64,000 nucleotides of DNA, from NCBI GenBank assembly GCA_963922205.1, contig CAWUHX010000029.1, positions 1,116,001 through 1,180,000 on the forward strand, in the 5' to 3' direction. The position numbers and the translations under genes were made by a program. The DNA comes from Romanomermis culicivorax. Taxonomy: Eukaryota > Nematoda > Enoplea > Mermithida > Mermithidae. The notes below the pieces were generated by a model. It had not been told where the DNA came from, searched no databases, and was given only the letters and a program-made list of their open reading frames with translations. Positions 24,801-36,800 of the stretch are shown here, one piece after another. Position 1 is the stretch's first letter. Each line of letters begins with the position of its first letter.

Positions 24801-27800
24801 CGACGCTCCATAAAAAGTAATCTTTTTAACAATAATAAAAAGACACCAAAAACGTGAAACAGTGGCAGCATAAACCTATGCAAATTTATCACTTTCTTTT
24901 CGCCACTTTTCGCCGCGTCCAACCGCCTGCGCACCGACGCCGGAAGCTGAACACGTGCACCTGAGACCACCTCAACATCCCTCGGCCCTCAAAACCGACC
25001 AACGGGAGGTGAAAACCTTTCTGCAGCCTGAGTCTCATACTGAGGCCCCGACTGCATAACAGTTTTCCCCTCGGAAAACAAATTTTTGGGGCTACCCCCT
25101 CCAAGATGTGATCCAGCCCCTACCAGGTCCTTCAGGTGACGGCGACCTTGACCAATCGATTCGACAGGGCACTCCTTTTCAGGCTACCGGAAACGATCAC
25201 GAACGTAGTTCGGCCTGGACTTTGACGTCGATCTGTGCCTAGATCCGGGGCGTCGCCGTTCCTCTTCTCCCATTTCCTGGTTTTTACAACCTTGGTGATG
25301 AGGTGCCCCAGGTGCGCTTCCTCCCCGGTCGGCTGCTCGCCACATCGCTCCGTCCAATACAAATCTACTCAGTAAAAAATATTTTCTATAAAATATTTCA
25401 AATATCTACTTACGAAATAATTTTATAAACGCGAATAAAATTTTCACATCTTCATCTTTTTCAGGCCCTGAAAATAAACGAGAAAAATACGAGGGCTATA
25501 CACGCCCGAAATAAGATGGACGGAAATAACGAATTTTGCCGGGCAATGTTTGAGCACCGGAAACGAGAAAATTTTTAAAATTTTAAAGCAACAATAAAAC
25601 GAGATAATATATATTTTTTTGTATTTTGTATTTTATTTGTGTTTTTGTATTTTGTATTTTTGAAATAAAATTTGTACAAAATAACGAATTTTGGTCCAAA
25701 AAGTATGCGGCTATATGAAATTATTGTTGCCCGCCACCACCATTACCGCCGTATTGGAAGCTACCACGGCGAGGGTAGGGACCACCCCGAGCTCCACGAC
25801 CCCTGAGGAATCCCCCAAAAACTCCTCGAGGTTGGGCCACACGAGGGGGTCCGCCCATCGCCTGACCTCTATACGGTTGCGGATTAACCATCTTAAAGGG
25901 TCTACCATGACCCTGCCCCTGACCCCAGCCTCGGCCATATCCCCCTCCAGTTCCACTCTGGTACGAGCCCTTAGTGGAACTTACGGAAGATACTCCAGAA
26001 GCTGAGGTAGTGGACCTACCTTGACTTTGCTGTCAGATCAACACCTTGATGTTTCCTTCCTGCGCCATTAACATTCCAGATGGCAACCAGATCTGTAACC
26101 AAGTTGTATCCAACGAGAAGCATGTCCGAATCTAAGAGCTCATGAATGAGCGTCCATTCCTTCGGCATGATTGTCGTAGTATCTACAACAAAGGTGTCTC
26201 CAGTCACCGTCGAGAAGCTAATGACTCTCGCGAACTCCTTCCCTTTTGGGTTATCAACCCCAGAAGTCGCGAAAACCTTACTCACGTACTCTTGAGTAAC
26301 TTTCTCGGTATCAAAACCGATGACTGGCTGTCCTCGAAACCTACTCACCTCCAAGGTTTCGATCAATGCAGCCACCTTACCTATTTCGACCATTTTCAGT
26401 TCCCTTAATTCCAAGGGAAATCTTCCGAAGTTTGTGGCGAACCATCGCTCTAATTCCCCGACTCTGACAATGTGCTTGACATTGTAGTCTAAAAAATTCA
26501 TACAGAATATTTACAACTTTTTAATGGAAATCTTTCCCAAAGCGGACAAACATCGGTTAAATTCTACCTTCACCACAGATAGTAAGCACAAATAGGAAAA
26601 GGAAAAAGAAAATTGCAAGCAGGGGAAAATAAGGTACCACACATATATTGGGTTAGTGTTGGCAGATAGTTAAACACAAGTGCGGCCCCGACTTCTACCT
26701 TATACGGGAGTACACGCACAGACCACCTGCGTCTTCCATCAATCGACTGCATGCCGTCTCAATCCAACGCCCAAAACGGCCTATCCAATCAATAAATTAA
26801 GAATTCCCAAGAAGAAATTTGAAAATATATTTACTATTTTACCCAAAATGAGGAAATTCATAGAAAATTAGATTAAGATGGAATTTGAAAATTTAAATAA
26901 TTTTGAAATTATCTACCCCTAGTCGACTAGTTGCTACACTCCACTTCTTCCCCATCATATAGACGAATTTATTCAACTCGCTATGTGTGTAGAGGAATAA
27001 TGTAGTTTCGCAAAAAGTCCAAATTTTGCGCTACGGGCAGCTTTGCCACACTTTTTCAAGTTGACAGAACAAATTTGTTCCCACTAAAATTTTACAATTG
27101 TCTAGGCCTTCGTCTAGACACCCGTGGGCTATAACATCCTGCTTTGCCCAATTAATTTTTAAATTAACTAAGTTTAATAACTTAGGTCGCTTACCATCGA
27201 CTAAAAAATACCGATTGTTTTGCCGCACCTGCGGCTGACCGTAGGTCACGTGGGGGTCCGTGACCAGATACTGCTTCGTCCGGCATCCATTGGGGGGCCT
27301 GGACATTCCTTCCGCTTCTTTTTCGAATTTTTGGAATTCGGCGCTATCAATTTTTGCAAATTTTTTAAAATTTTTAATATGAGCTGAAAAATCGACAAAT
27401 TTTCCGCTTTCGCTACTTTTTGTCTATTTTCACTCAAAAACTTCAGCGGTTTCCCAATTCTTCCAATATTCACAGAATTGGGGGGCAACAACTAACTATT
27501 TCCTCCGAAATTAATCGGACTCGGGGAAATTTAAAATTTTGGGCCGCGAAAAAATTTTAGAAATTTAGGTTTTTGCGAAGAGTGGTTTTTTACCAAGAAT
27601 TTTAGAAAATTTAAAGATTTACGCGAGAAAAATTTAAAAATACACGATAAATACGCGATAAATACATAAATAATTACAATTAAATACAATTTGTACTTAA
27701 ATACACAATTCGGGACGAAAAAATATGGGGGGGTATTCACATGCACACACACACAAAAAACACAGCGCTACGCGCTATGGCAGTTTATAATTACTGATTT

Positions 27801-30800
27801 TCGAATCTACAGTAAACTGCGTGTCCTTAGATGACACGTCGTTAGACTGCAGCCATCTGCCGGTCTCGTAGCGAAAGTGCTTTAACCTGCTCACGGATAC
27901 CACCTGCTTTTTCAGCGGCTCTCTCCAGTGAGCGATTTCAAGCACATTCTCTGATAATCTCCTATTATCAGTAACAACATACGGTCCTTGCCACGGCAGA
28001 CCCAGTTTTTTCTGTTTATCGACTTTCAGCAAAACCCAATCATTGACGGAATAATCATGAGCTTTTGCTTTACAGTCAAAAAACTTTTTACTGCTCTCCG
28101 CAGCCTTCCTGATATTCTCTGAAATGACTTCATAAGTTTCTACTAAACTTTCGGTTAGTATATGCTTATAAGCCTCATAGTTCATTGGCAGAACTATGTT
28201 TCTAGCAACACCAATACTAATGCCAAAATTAGCCTCATGACCTCTCAATAAGGCAAATGGAGAACATCTCGTTGAGGTATGAGGTGTGGCATTGTACGCA
28301 AAAACGACAGATTGCAAATATCTGTCCCACTTATCTGAATCCTCTATAGCAACCTTTCGCAACTGCTTGATCAAGGTTTGGTTAAACCTTTCAACCATTC
28401 CATTTCCTTGTGGATGGTAGGCAGTTGTGAAAATCTTCTGACACTCCAACAATTTACACACTGACATCATCAAATCAGCTGTAAAGCATGAACCATTATC
28501 ACTCAACAATTTCACCAGGGTTCCATGCCTGAACACAATATTTCGAAGAAAACTGTCCACAATGGTTACAGCAGATTGATCCGGGATCATTTCTGTTTCC
28601 ACCTATTTTGTAAAGTAATCTTGAAATACTATCACATACGGTCTTTTTTCGCTCATGGGAGATATTCCCACAATATCTACAGAGACTATGTCAAATGGTC
28701 CTCTAGGAATAATAGGATTCAATGGCGGAATTGTAGCCTTTCCTGGAGTCGCAATTTGACATGTCGGACAAAAGCTGATCCAGCTCCGAACATCCTTCTC
28801 GATGCTCGGCCACCAGAACCGCTTTTTAATAATAGCAAGGGTTCTCTTAAACCCTTGATGCGTCATCATCACTGCTCCATGATACTGATGCAGGACAACT
28901 TTTTTGAGAACAGAGGGCACAACAACTTGATCCTCTGCCTCGCCAAAAGTCTCTCTATATAGTATCCCTTGATCGATATAAAAGTTACTTTGAGACTTGG
29001 TGCCACTACTAGCACCTAGTTTCTCGAAGATCACTTTTAAATCTTTATCCTTTCTTTGCAACTTTGACATCAAGGTGTTTGAGATAAGCCCTTTCGGTCT
29101 ACCATCTTCAATTTCCGGGGCTTCTTCAAACTCCTTCTCCTTCGGTTCAAAAATTCTCTTCACTTCCTCTTTAGGTTTAGCTTGCTCAGGAGGATGTCCT
29201 TTTTCCTCCTGCTGCAAGTTTTTCGCCATTTGTCTAGTGACTACCGCCTCAATTTCATATTTCTCAGGCGTTCGATAATTATCAAATTCTGGAGAAATAT
29301 TAAGTTGAGTTTCATCACCAACACCATAGTTTGAAGCCACTGAAGCTGTGGCCATCTTCACCGGAGTGAAGACTCCTACAGCCTCATCCACTTCATCTCC
29401 TCTGAGTTCCCGAAGTTGTTTCACTAAAACTTTGTGGTTTTGGTTAAGGACTTCGTCTTCAGTAAGAGATTTCACATCTTCTTTCTGAAAGATAAGTTCC
29501 CATTTTGGTGGCAACTTCTCCTTCTGTTCATCCGGTTCCTCCTTCCTGGAGAGGAAATCTGCCATGGCATTTTGCCTGCCAGGCACGTACTCCAACTTGT
29601 GATTAAACTGGCAAATGAATGCATACCACCTCTTGAGTTTGTCATTAGTCTGTGTGTTGACCCTCATTGATAATAATGGTTTATGGTCAATTTGAATCCT
29701 GACCTTTTGGCCCAAAAGATAATGTTTATAAATTTTAAGGCTGTAAACCACAGCTAAGCATTCTCTTTCGGTGGCGCACCATTTCCTTTCTTCTGCCCGC
29801 AATATCCGACTATTGTAGGCTATCACCCAACGTTCCGAGTCAGTCTCTTGATATAACACTGCTCCCAATGCAATTCCACTGGCATCCGTTGGAAGAATGA
29901 ATCGTGCAGATCCATCTAAAATTGGATGTCTTAAGAAAGGTACTGAGGTCAATGCTACTTTGAGCTTCTCAAAAGTTGTGTAATGTAACTCCGTCACATT
30001 CCATGTTCCCTTCTTGCCTGTTAATTTGTACAAGGGTTCAGCTAGTGCTGCTAGGTCTGGTATAAATTTCTTACACCATTGTAGCATACCTAGGAATCTT
30101 TGCATTTTCTTAACAGAATCCGGGAATGGAAATTCGGTTATCGCCTTGACCTTCTTAGGATCCGGAGAAATTCCGTTCGCATCCAAGATGTGTCCTAAAA
30201 AGTGCACCTTCTCGGGAAGAAATTCACATTTCTCCGGCTTAAGAGTCAACTTCGCCTTCCTCAACGCTTCTAGCACCATTTTCAAATTCTCTAAGTGTTC
30301 CTCGAACGTATTCGAGAAGATGATAATATCATCTATGTACACTAGGCAAATTTTCCATACCAAATCCCCAAGGATTCTCTCCATCATCCTTTGGAATTCA
30401 GCAGGTGCATTCTTCAACCCAAACGGCATCACTTTAAACTGAAACAAGCCCTCTTGGCATATAAAAGCCGTTTTCTCCTTGCTCTCCTCCTCCATCGGGA
30501 CCTGCCAATATCCCGACTTCAAATCTAGAGTTGTATAAAACTTCGCTCTTCCAAGGCAATCTAAATAGTCATCCATTCTCGGGATGGGATATTTATCATC
30601 CTTGGTCACTTCGTTTATACCTCTAAAATCAACTACTGGTCTCGTAGTTCCATCTTTCTTTCCAACCAGGAACAAGGGTGCAGCCCACGGTGACTTCGAG
30701 GGCTCGATCACTCCTTGATCCAACATCTCCTTTATGTGTCGCCTCACTCCTGGCCGACTATTAATTGAAGCTCTGTAATATCACTTTGCTACAGGTCTTG

Positions 30801-33800
30801 CATCTCCTGTATCTATCTTACACGTCAGAGCTGGGGTTGTAGTAGCCGGATCACCAGGCAAGCTAAAGACATCTCTGTACTTCAACAAAGATTCTATAGC
30901 TTCCGTTTTCTTCTCTTCCGAAATTTTCGCCTTCGATATCATCCTGCATAGTGAAGTATAGAACTCTACAGAATCAAATTTTGATAATGCAGGCATTCCT
31001 TCCTTTACCATACATGTCTGATATTCCTTTTCCTCCTTTATCTTCTTCATTTCTTTCACCTTCTTGTACGTATCATCATCTTCAATAAGCATAGATTCTG
31101 TATAGCCAATGATTTGATCTCTCTCAAACCGACAACCAGAACCCGTGGTATTGGAGATTAGTACTACAAACTCCTCTTGTGATCCGTCTACAACCGCTTT
31201 CTTCATTCTGAACTTCCTTTCAGAATCTTTCGATTCGACGATAATTCCGTTCAACGTGGCATCTCCATGTTGATCCCAAGGTTTTGCCTTCATCAAAACA
31301 TCTGTTCCATATGGAATGTAGGTTTTACTACATGCAACAAGTGCAACAGTTGTCTTTAGCAGACAAACTTTTGGATAAACAATTTGATTTATGCAATCAG
31401 TCGACGCCACACTGACTTTAGTCACTTCTTCCATAACTGTTTGCACAGTAGTTACAGAAGCAACTTGAACTACGTCAATCTTTCTCTCAATGCCCTGTAT
31501 TGTCATGGCATTCCTCTTGAAATCAATCACCACACCTAAGTCTGGGTGTGCCAAAAAATCTGTGCCCAAGATCAGGTCCTCACCTGCATCTGGCAACACT
31601 ATAGCATTGACTGGAAAACTTCCGAATTCAGTCTTCATACAAACTGGTACATACCCATAGGCATGCACAATTTTTCCATCAGCTACTGTCACTTTAAGAA
31701 TACGAGGGTACACTGTATAATCCACGTCTAATGCCCTTTTCAGGAGCTTAGAAGACATGACCGTACACTGAGCTCCTGTATCGATTAAAGCTCTGGTAGC
31801 CGTTTCTTTAATAACTACATTTATGTAGAACGGAACCGTTTTTGGATAATTTTCCAACAATCTTCTCTCCATGTCCGTTGCTTTTCTCCCATACTTTACG
31901 TGAGCCAAGTCTCTTTCTTTTACCTTCTCTAGAGGTGTCACCTTATCCAGGTGAATAATACTTCCGAGAACCAAACTAGAAGATTTGTTTCTACTCTGCT
32001 CGCTTTCATCATCCACATTCGTACGGCTTGTCACCATTAAGTTATGCGAACTAGGTTGCGATTGGTTCGAAACAAATGATCCAGACTGATCCTGGAGGGT
32101 ACTAGCCTGAATAGCAGGTTGACTAGTTGACGCAGGTAGCATCAACTGAGGCTGCCTCTGCAACTGGATGCCTTGTTCCCTAAGTCTGCAGAATTCCCTG
32201 TATCTCTCAAACTCTGGGTCATACCCATACATTTGATCTTCTTCGGGGAATCCTACATAATAGGCACCTCTTCCTCTTCCTCTAAATCCAAACTGAGGTC
32301 CACCTCTACCTCTAAAACTTCCTCTAAATGAAGCATTCCTATCACCACCATAATACTGATTTGACATGCCACGGTTAAATCCACCGCGTTGCTGTTGCTG
32401 ACGCCGGTATGCTAATGTTTTACACTCCTCCGTAGCATGCGTATTATTCTTATGATAAATGCAATAGGGTCTCTGCTGCTTCAACTGCTTCTGCTTTTCA
32501 GCAGACGCAGCCTTCACAGTAGTCAACTCTTTTAAGGCTTCACTCTGAGTAACTTGTAATTTATCCACCTTTTGAACCAATTGTAGCCACTCCTTTGAGA
32601 GAATAGCTAAAAAAGACTCCTTGGCCTGCTCCTCGTTAGACTTTTTGACATCACGAGGCGACGGGCCAGGTAGCATCTCTTCCGCATTCTCCTCACTTCT
32701 CTCCTCTTCGACTGCCTTTTGCAACTGATTTTGTGGTCTTGACTTCGTTTGGTTATACTTTTTAGTACTTCCATACAGAGCATTCCCTACAAAAGCAATT
32801 TCCGGGCACATCTCCTCCGCTACAACTTGATTCACCACAATTGGTTTATCCTTGGCTCCAAAAGCAGTAAACACATTCTTATACTTCTTATCAATCTGAG
32901 TTACGGCGTATGCAAGGTCTTGCCAAGTTTTCATCGATGGCAATACATCCTGCAACTCCATCTGATACAACGGACTACTTTTATAAATGAAGGCATTAAT
33001 AATGTTCTCTTGCCTTACTTGATCACTCTGATCTGCATAGACCAGATCCACATGATTACTCAATCTCTTTAAAAACTCTAAGGCTGACTCGCCTTCTTCC
33101 TGTTTCATATTAAACAACTCCCTTTTGAGCATCGTCAAATCATAAGTCGGCGCGAGATACTTTAAAATATTTCTCCGCGCTTCTGTATAACTTGAGGATG
33201 TTCTCGCTATCCTCCTAGCCGTATTCTGAGACAACCTTCTCAAACACTCCTTTTTCAGTTTATCAGCCGTATTCTCCAGAAATTCACTTTCCAGATCAGT
33301 AAAAAATTTCAAAGCCTCCGTCGGCTTTATACTATCATGCAAAGGTCTATGTTTCAAGGCCTTTACCACATCTCTCACGTCAACTTCTACACTTGAGCTA
33401 GAGTTCGACGTAGATGAACTGCTATTATCACTATTTGAGTAATGTCTACTCCTAGCTCTTGATCTGTGAGATCTCTTTCTACTCTTCGACCTCTTCTTTC
33501 TCCTCCTCTCAGGGCTGAGGTCAGCTCTGTTTGCGGTATCTCTCCAAGGAGTGGGACGAGAAAACCTGTCCTCTCCCTGGGACGATTCGTCGCAAATAGT
33601 CACCTTCCTTTCCTTAGACCTCCTATTCTCTGAGTAACTGTAGGCATTGGATTGTGCTTGTTCAGCATTCCTCGAACTCTGCGGCTCCTCAGTCCAACCT
33701 CTATCTCTACCCAAATATTTGTCTCTGTCCTCTTGAGACCTGACATAAACTTCCGAATGAACCTCTCTCTTAGGTTCACTTACTCTCTCAACTCTATTCT

Positions 33801-36800
33801 CAAGGTAAGAAGACTCACCTATCTTCCTCCGTTGATCATCCTCCGTTTCTTTTTCCTTGACTTGCGCGCTTTCGATAACTTTGATCAATAATTCGACCTT
33901 TTTCTCCAGCGCGTTAAATCGTAAATCCTTGGGATCGACTCGATCCCTTGGATCCTCTCGTCGACTCCAATTCGTAATTTCGGGCTCATATCGCCTCGAA
34001 TATTTTTTGTCGTATAAATCGGCCGGCGCGTCCTCGTAATACTCGTCGTAATTCATGTCCACCATGTTTGACCTCCACGCCGGTTTCGATTTCCGTCTAA
34101 TCTCCTCCAGCGTCTCGGCCATCAGATGGACCAACTTCGAGGGCGACGTCGGTCTCTCCTTCTCAAAGGTCTGCTGACCTCTGACACTACCACTTACAGT
34201 AGTTTCAATCTCAGCTAACCTAGCCATCTCAAAACTACTCTTCCTCAACTCCTCTTCAACTCTTGCCATTTCGGCAATTCCACTCTCTCTCCTTCCTTCA
34301 GTCTCAGGCGCCTGTGCTTGAACCTTTTCTACCGCTGCGTGTTCTTCAGTAGAGTCCAGATTCGAAACACTAGGTTCATGTGACCTAGGAGGAGTCCTCA
34401 ACGTTTTTCCTACCGGAATACTCATCTTCTTAATTTTTCCGGTATGTGCCTGTAAATAAAACCCAGGAGGTTTAGTTATTTTTCTGGTGGTTCTCCGGCT
34501 ATCCGTCGTGAGAGGCGTTAAGAGTCCACCACTTGTTAGGCTGCTGTGGGGTCACAATAAAGCAACAGTTCTAACCACAGGCTAACAATAACAACAAACA
34601 CCAAACTCTCCCAGACGTTTCACCAGATATACACCAGAACTTTCACTAAACCTCAAGCAGAACACCTTGGCACGTACCTCAGGAGCTCCTACCCAAGTCT
34701 CCAGCCCTACTCTTATAAACTCCTTCCACTACGCTCACAAAACAATACACTTACAGGTCCAAAGTGTATTGGGTGACGATGGGCGACGCCAATAAAAAAT
34801 AATAAACAAAAATATTATAATAAGGACGATTGCAGCGACGCTCCATAAAAAGTAATCTTTTTAACAATAATAAAAAGACACCAAAAACGCGAAACAGTGG
34901 CAGCATAAACCTATGCAAATTTATCACTTTCTTTTCGCCACTTTTCGCCGCCTCCAACCGCCTGCGCACCGACGCCGGAAGCTGAACACGTGCACCTGAG
35001 ACCACCTCAACACATTGTTCAGCCCTTCTTGGCATAAGAAGGCAGTCTTCTATTTACTGTCCTCTTCCATTGGCACTTGTCAATGGACAGACTTGAGGTG
35101 AAGAGTCATGTAAAATTTTGCTCTCCCAAGGCAGTCCAGATATATATCCATTCTGGGTATTGGATATTGATTGTCCTTCGTGACCTCGTTCAAGCCTCCC
35201 TCATGAGCAACCCATCTTTCTTCCCTACTAAGAATAATGGCGCCACCCAAGGTGATCTCGATGGCTCTATGACTCCCTTATCCAGCATTTCCTGCACATG
35301 TTGTCTGATGTATGATGGTTGTTCAATGGCAGCTCTGTAATAAAGCTTGGCCACAACTAGCATCACTTGTGTCAATTTTACAAGTAAGATGACGAATATT
35401 TGTCAGAGGATCATGAGGTAGGCTAAATACATACCGGTATTTCACAAGTTGCCATATCACCATTTCTTTCTGTTCTTCTGATAATATAGCTTTAGAAGTC
35501 ATTTTATACAATGCTTCCAGAAACACAACTCCATCAAATTTTGATTCCTTGGTATGTAAAATACCCTCTAGGCTATTTTCTCCACAATTTCCAGCTTCTA
35601 AAACTGATACATTTGACTCTCCTCTAAATACAGAGTTACAGTAGCCAAGACCTTGATTAGGTTCTATCAGGCAACCAAAACCTGTATTATTAGAGATCAT
35701 CAACACAAAGTCTTCCTTTGAACCATTGACTATAGTATCATCTACTCTGAATCTCATTTCTGAATCATCTCTTTCTATGATAATTCCATTTATCCTATTT
35801 GCTGATGATTTGTTCCACAATTTAGCTTCCACTAGTTTGTCTGTTCCATGTGGGATGTAATTTCTATTACATGACACCAGATTAACCAGATCTTCCAGCT
35901 GCTGGATTGCTGAACCTTGCTCTTCTTCAATAGGGTTTTCTTCCATTGATTCTGCTATCATCTGATTATGCGTTCCAACTATTGGAATCACTTTCTCATC
36001 AGATGTTAACAAATCAATACTCTTTTGTACACCCATCATTGTCATTGAACTTTTTCCAAAATCTATTATTGTATTGACTTCCAGATGTGCTGGGAAGTCT
36101 GTTCCCCGTATCAAATCTGCTGCGGACCCTGGTGTTATAATAGCCTTAACCAGAAAACGTCCATAATCACATTCCATTTGAAACTGAATGTAACCATGTG
36201 CACTCACTACTTTACCATTAGCAACAGTGACTTTCAGGATCTTAGGGTACGCCGTATACTGCAGCCCAAGTGATTTTTTCAAGAAGTCACCTGACATGAC
36301 AGAACACTGAGCTCCAGTATCAATAAGTGCCTTTGCAGTAATGGAACACACAGTTACTCTAATGTGAAATAGTTGGGTTCTAGGGTATCTAGCTAACATA
36401 TCCAGTTCCTCTGCATTGGCCTTTCTACCATACTCAGGACTGCATTCCAATTCTGGCACATTTTCCTCTTTCTCCATGGCACAGTTATGCAGACCACACA
36501 ATTTCATCTCCATCGTTGGTTCTTGCTGTATACTACTAACACCACTAGTCGATGGTCGGCCTGCCTGCTCGGAGGCTTGCAACTGACTAACTACCTTCTG
36601 GGGAGTCAATAACATATTCGAACTCTGATTTGTGATTAATGGTTTTTGGTCCATTAGATTCGGTCATGGTAACATCAGCTGCGTGGTAGCCTGTAATAAC
36701 CTCATCTGCTCCCTGAGCTTCTTCAACTTTACATATTCCTGGAAATTGGCTTATTCTTGCAAACTTTCTGCCTCATCTTCAGGAAACAAAACTTGATAAG

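Larger units (their letters stand above)
24499..35012 (-). mobile_element. Young Ty3/gypsy LTR retrotransposon (inner), 10.5 kb
   Basis: Bounded by 479-bp LTRs (24499-24977 and 34534-35012) that differ at about five positions, and by the 4-bp target duplication CATT (24495-24498 and 35013-35016). It lies inside the RT of the older relative. From its 5' end: LTR, primer-binding-site candidate (34531-34514, two bases from the LTR), Gag-protease (34425-30781), RT-RNase H-integrase (30747-27775), a 1.3-kb spacer, an exonuclease-like frame (26488-26016), an RGG-rich tail, a purine-rich tract and the 3' LTR. A TGA and a TAG interrupt pol, so it seems recently inactivated or in need of recoding. Confidence 0.96.

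Noticed and set aside
25691-26005. + strand Thr/Ser/Pro-rich frame
   Set aside because: Complement of the RGG-rich minus-strand sequence; shadow of Gly/Arg codons.
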